Source of the DNA: an uncultured Lachnospiraceae bacterium
GTDB taxonomy: Bacteria > Bacillota > Clostridia > Lachnospirales > Lachnospiraceae
Direction: 5' to 3'
Assembly: GCA_934317005.1 (NCBI GenBank)
Contig: CAKREB010000019.1
Span: forward strand, 1-62,461
Length of the DNA stretch: 62,461 bases
Part shown: one piece after another, positions 9,279-17,860 of the stretch
How the letters are laid out: each line of letters begins with the position of its first letter
Numbering within the stretch: position 1 is the first letter of the stretch
Made by a program: the position numbers and the translations under genes
The notes under the pieces: generated by a model
What the model was told of the DNA's origin: nothing
Databases searched by the model: none
The model's input: the letters and a program-made list of their open reading frames with translations, nothing else

Positions 9279-10043
9279 CTATTCGCCGAGATAAGCTTTG
9301 ATAACTTGTGGATCATTTAATACAACGGAGGTATCACCCTGCGACAAAACTTCGCCAAAGTTTAATACCGTAAGTTGTTCACAGATTCCACTGACAAGCT
9401 TCATATCGTGTTCAATGAGAAGAATCGTCATATGGAAGTGATCTCTGACAAACTTGATCATATCCATCAATTCTTCCGTTTCGTTTGGATTCATACCGGC
9501 TGCAGGTTCGTCTAACAAGAGAAGCTTTGGCTTTGTGGCAAGTGCGCGGGCAATCTCAAGCTTACGCTGCTGACCATATGGGAGATTTTGTGCCTGTACA
9601 TTGGCGTCCTCCTTTAATCCAAATACTTCCAACAGTTCCATAGCAATTTCATCCATTTCTTTTTCGACCTTGCGGAAGCGAGGTAGCCGAAGAATACTGT
9701 CTAAAGTGGAATAATGGTGATTGTTATGAAGTCCTGTCTTTACATTGTCAAGTACTGTTAATTGAGAAAAAAGACGGATATTCTGGAAAGTTCTTGCAAT
9801 CCCTGCCTTGTTGATCTCAATAGTTGATTTTCCGGTCAGATCGTTTCCATCTAGAATGATTTTTCCGGAATCCGGTTTGTATACACCTGTTAATAAGTTA
9901 AAAATTGTCGTTTTGCCGGCACCATTTGGTCCAATCAGACCATAGAGCTGCTCTTTCTGGATATTTACACTAAAATCATTTACAGCACGGAGACCACCAA
10001 AAGAAATGCCGAGATTTTTTACCTCTAATAAAGCGTTTTCCAT
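9279..10043 (-). CDS. livG: Branched-chain amino acid ABC transporter ATPase LivG
   Basis: A 254-residue ATP-binding subunit. It has Walker A GPNGAGKTT, the segment IARTFQNIRLF that marks LivG-type ATPases, the variant signature PYGQQRKLEIARAL, Walker B LLLLDEPAAGMNP and the H-loop ILLIEHDMKLV. Its ATG overlaps the livM stop (TAATG at 10043), which indicates translational coupling. It forms a heterodimer with LivF. Confidence 0.95.
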   Translation of the reverse strand: MENALLEVKNLGISFGGLRAVNDFSVNIQKEQLYGLIGPNGAGKTTIFNLLTGVYKPDSGKIILDGNDLTGKSTIEINKAGIARTFQNIRLFSQLTVLDNVKTGLHNNHHYSTLDSILRLPRFRKVEKEMDEIAMELLEVFGLKEDANVQAQNLPYGQQRKLEIARALATKPKLLLLDEPAAGMNPNETEELMDMIKFVRDHFHMTILLIEHDMKLVSGICEQLTVLNFGEVLSQGDTSVVLNDPQVIKAYLGE

Positions 10044-11104
10044 TATTTTACAGCCTCCTTTTTCTTCTTCCCGAGAGAAAGATACTTTTCACGCCATTCT
10101 ATTGCCTTTGGTGCCCAGTTGAAAAGCATCATAACAATCAAAACGATAGCGTAGATCAGCATACGATAATCCGACAAGCCACGTAGTAACTCAGGGAGCA
10201 GTGTCAGAACAACAGCTGAAATGATAGATCCACGAATATTTCCGATTCCGCCAAGTACAACGAATACAAGGATGTTGATAGACATATTGTATCCAAAGTT
10301 GTTGGTGTTTGCTGTCAGGTTTGAAAGGTTGTGACCGTAAAGTACACCGGCAGCACCAGCCATAGCAGCGGAAATCGTAAATGTCATTAATTTGTATTTT
10401 GTAATATTGATACCGATGGATTCAGCAGCAATACGGTTATCACGGATTGCCATGATTGCACGTCCGTCGCGGGAATGGATCAGATTCAGTACAATAAATA
10501 ACGTGATCAGAATGAGTATAAATCCAATCAGAAAAGTAGCATCCTTTGGAGTGCCGCTGATTCCCTGCGGGCCATTGACGATGACTTTCCCATCCGGCTC
10601 CATGTTAAGTGACATGACATCTTTTGTTGAAAAATGAAGTCCCTTAGAATCTTTACCAATATAAAGAACATTTACCAGATTTTTAATAATCTCACCGAAG
10701 GCAAGCGTAACGATAGCAAGATAGTCACCGTTTAAGCGCAGTACCGGAATGCCGATGATAATACCAAAGATAGCCGCTACGATGATACCGATCAGCAGGG
10801 CGATGAGAAATCGCACGGTAGAGTTAGTAATCGTATCCTGTGTTGCTTTGGAGAAAAATGCACTGGTAAAGGCACCGACACACATGAAGCCTGCATGACC
10901 AAGACTCAGTTCGCCAAGAATACCAACGACTAAGTTTAAGGAGATTGCAAGAATGATATAGGTACAAAGTGGAACCATAAGTCCTTCAAATAAAGAAGAT
11001 ACCTGCCCTGCATTGATTAAAATCTGCATGATGATAAAGGCAACGACAACAATGCCGTAGGTGATCAGATCATGCTTTTTTTGTTTTGATAATTTTTTTA
11101 ACAT
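10043..11104 (-). CDS. livM: Branched-chain amino acid ABC transporter permease LivM
   Basis: A 353-residue permease with about ten hydrophobic segments and the family motif ELSLGHAGFMCVGAF near residue 65-80. The EAA-like cytoplasmic loop RAIMAIRDNRIAAESIGI contacts an ATPase subunit. I chose the ATG at 11104 because AGGTGG precedes it; an in-frame GTG at 11113 is the alternative. It begins right after the livH stop and overlaps livG, so the block is one operon. Confidence 0.93.
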   Translation of the reverse strand: MLKKLSKQKKHDLITYGIVVVAFIIMQILINAGQVSSLFEGLMVPLCTYIILAISLNLVVGILGELSLGHAGFMCVGAFTSAFFSKATQDTITNSTVRFLIALLIGIIVAAIFGIIIGIPVLRLNGDYLAIVTLAFGEIIKNLVNVLYIGKDSKGLHFSTKDVMSLNMEPDGKVIVNGPQGISGTPKDATFLIGFILILITLFIVLNLIHSRDGRAIMAIRDNRIAAESIGINITKYKLMTFTISAAMAGAAGVLYGHNLSNLTANTNNFGYNMSINILVFVVLGGIGNIRGSIISAVVLTLLPELLRGLSDYRMLIYAIVLIVMMLFNWAPKAIEWREKYLSLGKKKKEAVK

Positions 11105-11113
11105 AATAGCCAC

Positions 11114-11998
11114 CTACACTTTCTCTTGTATTTTTTTGCCAAGCAATCCGGTTGGTTTCACCAAAAGGACGATGATCAGCACGGCAAAGACAATAGCATC
11201 TGCCATTTGCGAAGAAATATATGCTTTTCCGAATATTTCGATGATACCAAGAAGGATTCCGCCGATAAAAGCACCCGGAATAGAACCGATTCCACCGAAT
11301 ACCGCTGCAACGAATGCTTTGATACCGGGCATGGCACCTGTATATGGTGTCAGACTTGGGTAAGCAGAACAAAGCAGGATGCCGGCAATCGCGGCCAGTC
11401 CGGAACCGATAGCAAAGGTAAGGGCTATTGTACCATTTACATTGATACCCATTAGCAGTGCAGCACCGCGGTCTTCTGACACAGCGCGCATTGCCTGACC
11501 CGGTTTGGTCTTTTGAACGAAGATCATCAAGAAGATCATGATCACGATGCAGACTAAGATAGTGACAATCGTTTCTCCGGAAATGTTCAATTTACCTCCG
11601 GCAAGGGACAGCCCCTTCCATTTGATAATAGATGGGAAAGTCTGGGCATTTGCCCCAAAAAGGAGAAGTGCAACATTTTGTAACAGATAGCTGACACCGA
11701 TTGCGGTGATCAGAACTGCCAGCGAAGAGGATGCATTTCTCAGTGGTTTGTAAGCAATTCTTTCGATGACAACACCCAGAACCGTACATACAACAACGGA
11801 AATGAGAAGGGCCGTAATCGGAGAAAGTCCGGCATTTGTCATGGAGAGAAGTGCTACATAAGCGCCAATCATGATTACGTCTCCGTGTGCGAAGTTTAAC
11901 ATCTTAGCGATACCATATACCATCGTATAGCCTAAAGCGATGATCGCATATACACTTCCAAGACTTAATCCGTTGATCAGATAGGATAGTAAGCTCAT
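11114..11998 (-). CDS. livH: Branched-chain amino acid ABC transporter permease LivH
   Basis: A 294-residue permease with about eight membrane segments. It begins with the LivH hallmark GLSLGSVYAIIALGYTMVYG and then INFAHG-like MLNFAHGDVIMIGAY. The loop QAMRAVSEDRGAALLMGIN is the ATPase-coupling EAA-type motif. A GGAGG ribosome site stands before the ATG. It is 216 bp downstream of the binding-protein gene, with a hairpin in between. Confidence 0.94.
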   Translation of the reverse strand: MSLLSYLINGLSLGSVYAIIALGYTMVYGIAKMLNFAHGDVIMIGAYVALLSMTNAGLSPITALLISVVVCTVLGVVIERIAYKPLRNASSSLAVLITAIGVSYLLQNVALLLFGANAQTFPSIIKWKGLSLAGGKLNISGETIVTILVCIVIMIFLMIFVQKTKPGQAMRAVSEDRGAALLMGINVNGTIALTFAIGSGLAAIAGILLCSAYPSLTPYTGAMPGIKAFVAAVFGGIGSIPGAFIGGILLGIIEIFGKAYISSQMADAIVFAVLIIVLLVKPTGLLGKKIQEKV

Positions 11999-12042
11999 GT
12001 TTTTCCTCCTGTTCTTTAAAATAAAATCTTTTCATATGCAAA

Positions 12043-12090
12043 GACAGTCTGTCCGAGTTGCAACGACAAAACAACTCAGACAGACTTGTC
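12043..12090 (-). terminator. Hairpin between livK and livH, possible partial terminator or mRNA-stabilising stem
   Basis: GTCTGTCCGAGTTG (about 12047-12060) pairs with CAACTCAGACAGAC (12072-12085) with one mismatch, and the pairing extends past a bulge to GAC/GTC. No long T run follows on the minus strand. A stem at this place would let the binding-protein mRNA be made or kept in excess over the permease mRNA, as is usual for such operons. Confidence 0.55.
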
Positions 12091-12214
12091 TGAACATTTG
12101 TTTAAAATGTAACTTTGCATGTATCATAGTCATTATATATGGAAATAGAATCCGTTACAACTATATAATAGGATATAAAACGAAATTTCCTGTCAATATC
12201 CTGCAAAGGAAAGA

Positions 12215-13375
12215 TTAGTCAATCTTATAAGCTCCATTTTCTACAGATACAACGGTAGGATCCTTTGTAGGTTCACCGTCTGCAGACCATGTGATACTCT
12301 TACCGGTAAGACCGTCAATCTTAATCTCTGTCATAGATTTCTTTAATGCATCAGAAATATCGGATGCACTCATGTCAGGAGTGATCTTAGCCTTTTCAGC
12401 AGCAGCCTTGATCGTATAAACACAATCGTAAGCATCAGCAGCAAACTGGATCGGCGTATCATTAAATGCTTTCTTGAATGCCTTAACAAAGGTCTGTGTA
12501 GTTTCATCTGTAGAATCTGCCGTAAACGGTGTTAAGAACATCAGACCTTCTGCAAGAGAGGCATCGAAGCCATCAAGTGCGAGGATACCGTCCATACCAT
12601 CACAACCAAAATATTTTGGTGTGTAACCGGCCTTTTTTGCCTGTGCAAGGATCAAAGAAGCTTCCTGATAATAAATAGGAAGGAATACCATATCAGCACC
12701 GGCATTCTGTGCTTTCTGAATCTGTACAGAAAAGTCTGTCTTGCTGTCAGCGGTAAATGCTTCGGCAGCTACGATATCTAAACTCTTTGTTTTTGCTTCT
12801 TCCGCAAATTTCTGATAGATACCGGAAGAGTAAGGATCAGAACTGTTGTAGATTACAGCAACCTTTGTAGCAAGCTTATTATCAGCTATGTAATCAGCGG
12901 AAGCACTACCCTGGTTTGGATCAGAGAAGCACATACGGAATGCATTATCATACTGAATAGATTCTACTGCTGTAGCAGATGGTGTCAGCTGGAACATATT
13001 GTCGTTATGAGATTCCTCGACAACAGCGGTACAAGGGTTAGAAGTAACTGTACCGACTAACATCTGCATACCCCAGTCTTTTAAGCTATTGTAAGCGTTT
13101 ACGGATTTTTCTGTATCATTCTGATCATCTTCAAATTTATATTCGATCTTTTTGCCATTGATACCACCAGCTGCGTTGATCTCATCAACGGCGAGCTGAA
13201 TACCGTTCTTTACTGCCTTGCCGTAAATAGCAGCGTCACCGGTTGTAGGACCGATACCACCAATTTTGAAGGTGTCTGTTGAACTTGAACTTTTTTTGTC
13301 ATTTCCGCAGGCGCTCATAGATAATGTCATAGCGGAAACGAGTACGAGGCTTACTGCCTTTTTCCATAATCTCAT
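12215..13375 (-). CDS. livK: Branched-chain amino acid ABC transporter substrate-binding lipoprotein
   Basis: A 386-residue exported lipoprotein. The signal peptide (KKAVSLVLVSAMTLSMSACG) ends in a lipobox whose Cys lies near residue 23. A Ser-rich linker and a type I periplasmic-binding fold follow (GPTTGDAAIYGKAVKNGIQL, then INAAGGINGKKIEY). These features match LivJ/LivK proteins that capture Leu, Ile and Val; the exact ligand is not evident. It is the first gene of the liv operon, with a TTGACA promoter upstream. It is named livK by context. Confidence 0.92.
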   Translation of the reverse strand: MRLWKKAVSLVLVSAMTLSMSACGNDKKSSSSTDTFKIGGIGPTTGDAAIYGKAVKNGIQLAVDEINAAGGINGKKIEYKFEDDQNDTEKSVNAYNSLKDWGMQMLVGTVTSNPCTAVVEESHNDNMFQLTPSATAVESIQYDNAFRMCFSDPNQGSASADYIADNKLATKVAVIYNSSDPYSSGIYQKFAEEAKTKSLDIVAAEAFTADSKTDFSVQIQKAQNAGADMVFLPIYYQEASLILAQAKKAGYTPKYFGCDGMDGILALDGFDASLAEGLMFLTPFTADSTDETTQTFVKAFKKAFNDTPIQFAADAYDCVYTIKAAAEKAKITPDMSASDISDALKKSMTEIKIDGLTGKSITWSADGEPTKDPTVVSVENGAYKID

Positions 13376-13397
13376 GAAAATTCCTCCTTTATTTCAT

Positions 13398-13436
13398 CAT
13401 ACTAGGTATGGTAGTTTTAATTGTTTTATTTGTCAA
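13398..13436 (-). promoter_or_regulatory. Promoter of the liv operon with overlapping dyad
   Basis: Read on the minus strand: TTGACA (13431-13436), a 17-bp spacer, then TACCAT (13408-13413). A 5-3-5 inverted repeat CATAC/GTATG (13398-13410) overlaps the -10 region and could bind a repressor. Confidence 0.55.
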
Positions 13437-13879
13437 TAGAAAATATAAAAAATTAAGTAGAATATAGTGGATTCTTTATTTTATTAGGAAAAATAATGCA
13501 ATACATTAAGAAAAATATGTGATTCAGACAGATGGACGGCATGTTTTCATGTCCTGACACGGAACGGCAAAATCGAAGCCTAAGATAGTGGTTACGGATA
13601 TATGAAAAAGAAAGGCAGGACGTATATAAATGGACAAGGAAAAAGTCAGACAATAGATGGAATAATGCGAGAAAAACGAACAATTACAGAAGCGTCTGTA
13701 TTATTTTTTGAGAAATATGGTAAAAAGTTAATAAAAAAATGTCAAAAATGTGATTTTAGGGGTTTTAAAATCTTGTTAAAAGGTGTAAGATAGAAGTAAT
13801 TTAAATATGCCGTTGCAATTTGGTACTTCGTTCAGTGATGAATAGAGATACCGAGACATATTCCTCATTAAGGATATAA
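13437..13879. other. Gene-poor stretch, possible small RNA at its right end
   Basis: No convincing ORF is present; a 63-codon ORF at 13602-13793 has no ribosome site and a composition like translated AT-rich DNA. From about 13800 to 13880 the sequence is less AT-rich and leads straight into a strong plus-strand hairpin with a T tail. This would suit a short non-coding RNA or a decayed leader, but no known RNA family is recognised. Confidence 0.35.
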
Positions 13880-13931
13880 ACACTAAGAAACAGGTAGGGC
13901 TCTTCTTCTCCCTAACCTGTTTTTTTAGTGT
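13880..13931. terminator. Bidirectional intrinsic terminator
   Basis: AACAGGTAGGG (13889-13899) pairs with CCCTAACCTGTT (13910-13921), with one bulged base, followed by T's. The flanking ACACTAAG and TAGTGT extend the pairing. On the minus strand it ends the DUF1292 gene; on the plus strand it ends any transcript from the preceding gene-poor stretch. Confidence 0.8.
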
Positions 13932-13981
13932 AGACTCTTTATATAATAGAAAATTGTTCGTACAGTAGCAGGATGCCTTTT

Positions 13982-14293
13982 TTACTGTTGTGATGCAAAA
14001 TAATCGGCAAATGCCTGTCCGATATCGGTAAGCTCCTGCTCGTCTGAGATTCCGGCAAACAGCGGATTACCTTCTTCATCTTCAGAGTAAACAAGGATAA
14101 TGAGCTGATCCTCCGGAAATTCATCTGTTCCCTCTACAGGAAGAACGGCAAGATATTCCTTGTCATAGTCTTCTATTTCTAAAGAAGCCATAACCTGAAC
14201 ATCAAGGGTGTTGTTCTCGTCGGTATTTAAGGTTACTACGGTTACTTCGTCATCTTCGTTTTCAAAAAATAATTGTTTATTCTTAGCATTCAT
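13982..14293 (-). CDS. DUF1292 domain protein (YrzB-like)
   Basis: A 103-residue, very acidic cytosolic protein. It has the DUF1292 pattern: an early FENEDDEVTVVTL strand, KEYLAVLPVE, then ILVYSEDEEGNP and a C-terminal helix. Relatives such as YrzB are widespread in Firmicutes and have no established function. It stands alone here with its own terminator downstream. Confidence 0.85.
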   Translation of the reverse strand: MNAKNKQLFFENEDDEVTVVTLNTDENNTLDVQVMASLEIEDYDKEYLAVLPVEGTDEFPEDQLIILVYSEDEEGNPLFAGISDEQELTDIGQAFADYFASQQ

Positions 14294-14458
14294 AAATCTG
14301 ATTAATCTCCTTATTAATATGAAATGATATATTCAGAATTTTATCATTATTATATAGGGGTGTCAAATGAAGTTCCTTTTTTCATGGATTTTACATAGAT
14401 TCTAAAGAAAATTTACATGAGAATCCTATAATGAAAAACAACAGACCGGAAACAAAGT

Positions 14459-14477
14459 AAAACTTTTGTAAAGTTTT
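14459..14477. promoter_or_regulatory. Candidate autoregulatory operator of the RpiR regulator
   Basis: A perfect 8-3-8 inverted repeat (AAAACTTT, TGT, AAAGTTTT) lies 27 bp before the regulator start and just downstream of a TATAAT at 14427-14432. The core GTAAAGTTT recurs after the regulator gene at 15416-15424, which supports a common operator. Confidence 0.5.
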
Positions 14478-14504
14478 TGGTGAGAAGAGAAAGGATGAAA
14501 TCAG

Positions 14505-15419
14505 ATGCAATCAGAAACAGATAAAAAAAGTGGAGCAATGCTACAGATGCCGGAAATGGGAAATTGGATGAAGAATCTTAAGATGGCGATGGGGAGCTAT
14601 ACGGTATCTGAGCAACGATGCGCAGAGCATTTATTGAAGATGGCTGCCATGCAGGAAGGAGAGAAGGCACTGCAGGAGCTGACACTGCGAAAAATAGCAC
14701 AGGAGGCAAAGGTTGGTCAGCCAACTGTAGTCCGGATGCTTGCAAAAGCAGGCTATACCGGATGGAATGCTTTTGTGCGTGATATATGGAAAGGGTGTGG
14801 TGAGCAGAGAAGGTGGAAGAAAGATCAGAAATCGGCAGCATTGCGGGCATTGTATGCAGATCTGCAGGCAATAGAAGAGATGGCGAGCTATCTAAATAAG
14901 AAAGAACTAAAACAGATTGCCCAAAAACTGAAAAAAGCGCATCTGATCGACATATATGGTACTGATAACTCAGCGGGAGCAGCATCAGAGCTTTCGGGTA
15001 AGCTGCTGCATATGGGACTGCCAAGCAGAAACTATCCGGATCTGTTTTATCAGAAGGTGAGTGCAGGACATTTGAGCAGTACAGATGTAGCGGTTGGGTT
15101 TTCTATGTCCGGAGAAACGAAGGCAGTGGTCGATGCACTACATGCAGCAAAGGAAAGTCAGGCAACTACTATTGCAGTGACGGGAAATCTGCAATCTCCT
15201 TTAGCACTTGTGGCAGATTTTGTGGTATACACTCCAACGGTTGTGCTGAGTCAGAGCAGCCGCTGGATTTCTTCGCGGATCACACAAAACGTATTTGTAG
15301 ATGTGATCTGCACTGTCATCATAGAACAGGATAAAGGGTATTTTAGTCAGAATCTGGAACAGTCCATCAGTGAGTTTCAAAAAGATGTTAGTGGAACTTT
15401 GCGGAGCATTGCTCCGTAA
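14505..15419 (+). CDS. RpiR/MurR-family transcriptional regulator
   Basis: A 304-residue regulator. The N-terminal HTH_6 domain (about 20-95) contains the typical LRKIAQEAKVGQPTVVRMLA helix-turn-helix. The C-terminal SIS domain (about 140-280) has the sugar-phosphate-binding GFSMSGETKAVVDAL loop. Such proteins sense phosphosugars and control nearby catabolic operons. It precedes, on the same strand, a transporter and hydrolase cluster (15580-23529) that it probably regulates. Related inverted repeats lie on both sides of the gene. The stop codon is inside a terminator stem. Confidence 0.88.
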   Translation: MQSETDKKSGAMLQMPEMGNWMKNLKMAMGSYTVSEQRCAEHLLKMAAMQEGEKALQELTLRKIAQEAKVGQPTVVRMLAKAGYTGWNAFVRDIWKGCGEQRRWKKDQKSAALRALYADLQAIEEMASYLNKKELKQIAQKLKKAHLIDIYGTDNSAGAASELSGKLLHMGLPSRNYPDLFYQKVSAGHLSSTDVAVGFSMSGETKAVVDALHAAKESQATTIAVTGNLQSPLALVADFVVYTPTVVLSQSSRWISSRITQNVFVDVICTVIIEQDKGYFSQNLEQSISEFQKDVSGTLRSIAP

Positions 15420-15422
15420 AGT
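15396..15422 (+). terminator. Terminator overlapping the end of the RpiR gene
   Basis: ACTTTGCGGAGC (15396-15407) pairs with GCTCCGTAAAGT (15411-15422) around an ATT loop, with one G-U type pair, followed by a T-rich tract. It includes the stop codon (15417-15419), so regulator and downstream operon are at least partly separate transcripts. Confidence 0.7.
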
Positions 15423-15466
15423 TTATTTTACGTTTTTTTGTAAAATAAAACTTACATTTATTTTAC
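15416..15466. promoter_or_regulatory. GTAAAATAAA repeat array, candidate operator of the transporter operon
   Basis: GTAAAGTTTATTTTAC (15416-15431) faces GTAAAATAAAACTTAC (15440-15455) as a near-perfect inverted repeat. A third half-site TTTATTTTAC follows at 15457-15466. The motif resembles the dyad upstream of the RpiR gene. It lies about 115-165 bp before the MATE gene. Confidence 0.5.
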
Positions 15467-15579
15467 TTTTTTTTGATAGAAGGCTGGAAGATCGTGTGCT
15501 ATATTTGTGGCGTTCCTGATGCAGAAGCGTTATGGAGTTTCAGTTTTTTATGGAAAGGGAACAGAAATGAGGATGAAAT

Positions 15580-16875
15580 ATGAATCGTGAGATCATTCGA
15601 AATTGTATTCCATCTATCATTGCATTAACACTTACAGGACTATATTCCATTATAGACGGATTGTTTATTGGAAATGTAATTGGCGAAAATGGTCTGGCAG
15701 CAATTAATGTTGCGTGGCCGATTCCGGCGTTTGTCACAGCCATCGGAACAGGAATTGGAACCGGAGGCTGTATCTTCTATTCTATGCAGCAGGGGAGAAA
15801 ACGACAGCAGTTAGCCGGAAAAGGATTACAGGTAACATTTGCTACATTGTTTTTGGCGGGAATCCTTTCTACAGTAGTATTGCTTTTGATGAGCCGTTTT
15901 CTTTTGAAATGGCTTGGGGCACAGGGAGATGTGTTTGATATCGCCTATGACTATGCAAAGGTGTTTCTGGCAGGCAGTGTATTTTCTGTTATGGGAGCCG
16001 GTATGGTTCCGGTATTGCGTGGAATTGGCTGTGCACCGGCTGCTATGTGGATTACGATTGCCGGCATGTTAGGCAATCTCTGTGCGGATTATCTTCTGAT
16101 CGTAAGGTGGAAGTATGGTATTGCAGGAGCAGCGTTTGGCAGTGTGTTAGCGCAGGGGATTGTATGTCTGCTGGGGGCGATATGTCTGTTTGTCTGTACA
16201 GCGAAGCAGGGAAAGTTACTATACAGAACCAAAAGCGGAATGGAATACCGAAGCATTCAAAAGAGGATTCTAAGGTCAGGGATCGCAGCATTTGGCGGAT
16301 CGATTTCCGCAACGGTTGTTTTGGTTTTCACAAACTGGCAGTGTCAAAGGTATGGATCGACTCCGGCGGTTGCGGCATATGCAGCTATTTCCTATATTAC
16401 ATTTCCGGTCCAGTATTTGCTGCAGGGCGTGGGTGAGGGAATGCTTCCTTTAGTAAGCTATGCCTACGGTGCAGATGATCAGAAGAGGCTGGTTTTATTA
16501 CGAAAAAAGGCATTTGTTTTGATCGGATGCATGGGAATGTTCTTGTTTGGAGTGATACAGCTTTTTGATCTGCAGCTTGTAGCATGTTTCGGACTGTCTG
16601 AGGTGGGAAGAAAACTGTTCTTGCAGGGAATCCGCATCAGCAGCGTGGCATTTTTACTGATAGGATATGTCAAATGGAATATATCGTATTGTAACGCTGT
16701 AAGCAGGGTAAGGGATGCCGTGCTGTTGACGTATAGCGAAAGCCTTTTGGTGGCACCTGCCTTACTGTTTCTATTGCCGGTCTGGTTTGGAATAAGCGGT
16801 GTATGGTTTTCATTTGTAGGAACAACAGTTGTGATGTTAGTGGGATATGGGATTTTGAAGAAAAGGGCTTTTTAG
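15580..16875 (+). CDS. MATE family exporter
   Basis: A 431-residue inner-membrane protein with about twelve hydrophobic helices arranged as two similar halves. The first half has the MATE pattern LYSIIDGLFIGNVIGENGLA near residues 21-40 and a GTGIGTGGCIFYS segment that matches the usual Gly-rich second helix. These proteins export organic compounds using Na+ or H+ gradients; the substrate is unknown. It is the first gene of a co-directional block that continues into the sugar-type ABC transporter 21 bp later, an unusual combination. Confidence 0.88.
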   Translation: MNREIIRNCIPSIIALTLTGLYSIIDGLFIGNVIGENGLAAINVAWPIPAFVTAIGTGIGTGGCIFYSMQQGRKRQQLAGKGLQVTFATLFLAGILSTVVLLLMSRFLLKWLGAQGDVFDIAYDYAKVFLAGSVFSVMGAGMVPVLRGIGCAPAAMWITIAGMLGNLCADYLLIVRWKYGIAGAAFGSVLAQGIVCLLGAICLFVCTAKQGKLLYRTKSGMEYRSIQKRILRSGIAAFGGSISATVVLVFTNWQCQRYGSTPAVAAYAAISYITFPVQYLLQGVGEGMLPLVSYAYGADDQKRLVLLRKKAFVLIGCMGMFLFGVIQLFDLQLVACFGLSEVGRKLFLQGIRISSVAFLLIGYVKWNISYCNAVSRVRDAVLLTYSESLLVAPALLFLLPVWFGISGVWFSFVGTTVVMLVGYGILKKRAF

Positions 16876-16896
16876 CAGCCTGATATGGAGGTAACA

Positions 16897-17832
16897 ATGG
16901 ATGGAATAGTAAAAGAAGTCGATTTGACAAAAAAGAAAAAGCGCACACGGCTTTTGAAAGGGTTTCAATGGCGCAAGTGGTGCACGGTCATGATATTTGT
17001 AATACCGGCACTGGTGCCGCTTGTAGTGTTTTGGATTTATCCGATCCTGCGCTCAATCTATTTGAGTTTTACAAACTGGGATTATATGACGCCGGAATAC
17101 GATATCGTATGGTTTGAAAATTATATAAAGTTATTCCGGGATGCCAGATTTTATGAGGCACTGTGGAATACAGTGGTCTTTAGTCTGGGAACAGTAATTC
17201 CTACGATCGTAGGTGGCATTATTCTTGCTTTGCTTCTTAATAAAGCTTTCCGCGGAAATGGAATTTTCAAATTTATATTATTTTCTCCGTGGATTACACC
17301 AACAGTAGCTATTTCTATTGTATGGACATGGATTTTTGAACCGGATGTTGGTATTGCCAATGCTGTATTAAAATTTTTCCATCTGCCGGCACTGCAGTGG
17401 ATCAACAGTTCCGATACGGCGATGCTTGCGGTAATTATTGTAACCATCTGGAAGAGTCTGGGATATGCGATGATCTTTTATATCTCGGCATTGGAAAAGG
17501 TTCCGAAAGAACTCTATGAAGCAAATGCACTGGATGGTGCCAATGCATGGCAGCGTTTCCGCGATGTGACATTTCCGTGCATTTCACCGACCACCTTTTT
17601 TCTGGTGATCATTACGATGGTCAATTCCTTACAGGCATATGATCAGATCCAGATTTTGACACAGGGTGGCCCTTCAGGAAGCACCAGAACACTTTTATAT
17701 ATGTATTATCAGTTGGGATTTGAAGAGTACGATATGGGGCAGGCGACAGCAGTAGCAATGGTTCTGATCCTGATTACGGTTCTTTTATCTCTCGTACAGT
17801 TTGTGGCATCGAAAAAGTGGGTACATTATTAA
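16897..17832 (+). CDS. Sugar-type ABC transporter permease (MalF/UgpA-like)
   Basis: A 311-residue permease. The ATG at 16897 is preferred over 16885 because GGAGG (16887-16891) lies just before it. Six membrane segments are visible. The cytoplasmic EAA loop ELYEANALDGANAWQRF (about 203-219) docks on the ATPase, and the C-terminal region has GGPSGSTRTLLYMYY, typical of the MalF/UgpA group. It forms a pair with the next gene. Confidence 0.93.
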   Translation: MDGIVKEVDLTKKKKRTRLLKGFQWRKWCTVMIFVIPALVPLVVFWIYPILRSIYLSFTNWDYMTPEYDIVWFENYIKLFRDARFYEALWNTVVFSLGTVIPTIVGGIILALLLNKAFRGNGIFKFILFSPWITPTVAISIVWTWIFEPDVGIANAVLKFFHLPALQWINSSDTAMLAVIIVTIWKSLGYAMIFYISALEKVPKELYEANALDGANAWQRFRDVTFPCISPTTFFLVIITMVNSLQAYDQIQILTQGGPSGSTRTLLYMYYQLGFEEYDMGQATAVAMVLILITVLLSLVQFVASKKWVHY

Positions 17833-17860
17833 AATCAGTTGTACAGAAAAGAGGTTACAT

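Noticed and set aside
13602..13793. 63-codon ORF after livK
   Set aside because: No Shine-Dalgarno sequence and low-complexity composition; not supported as a gene.
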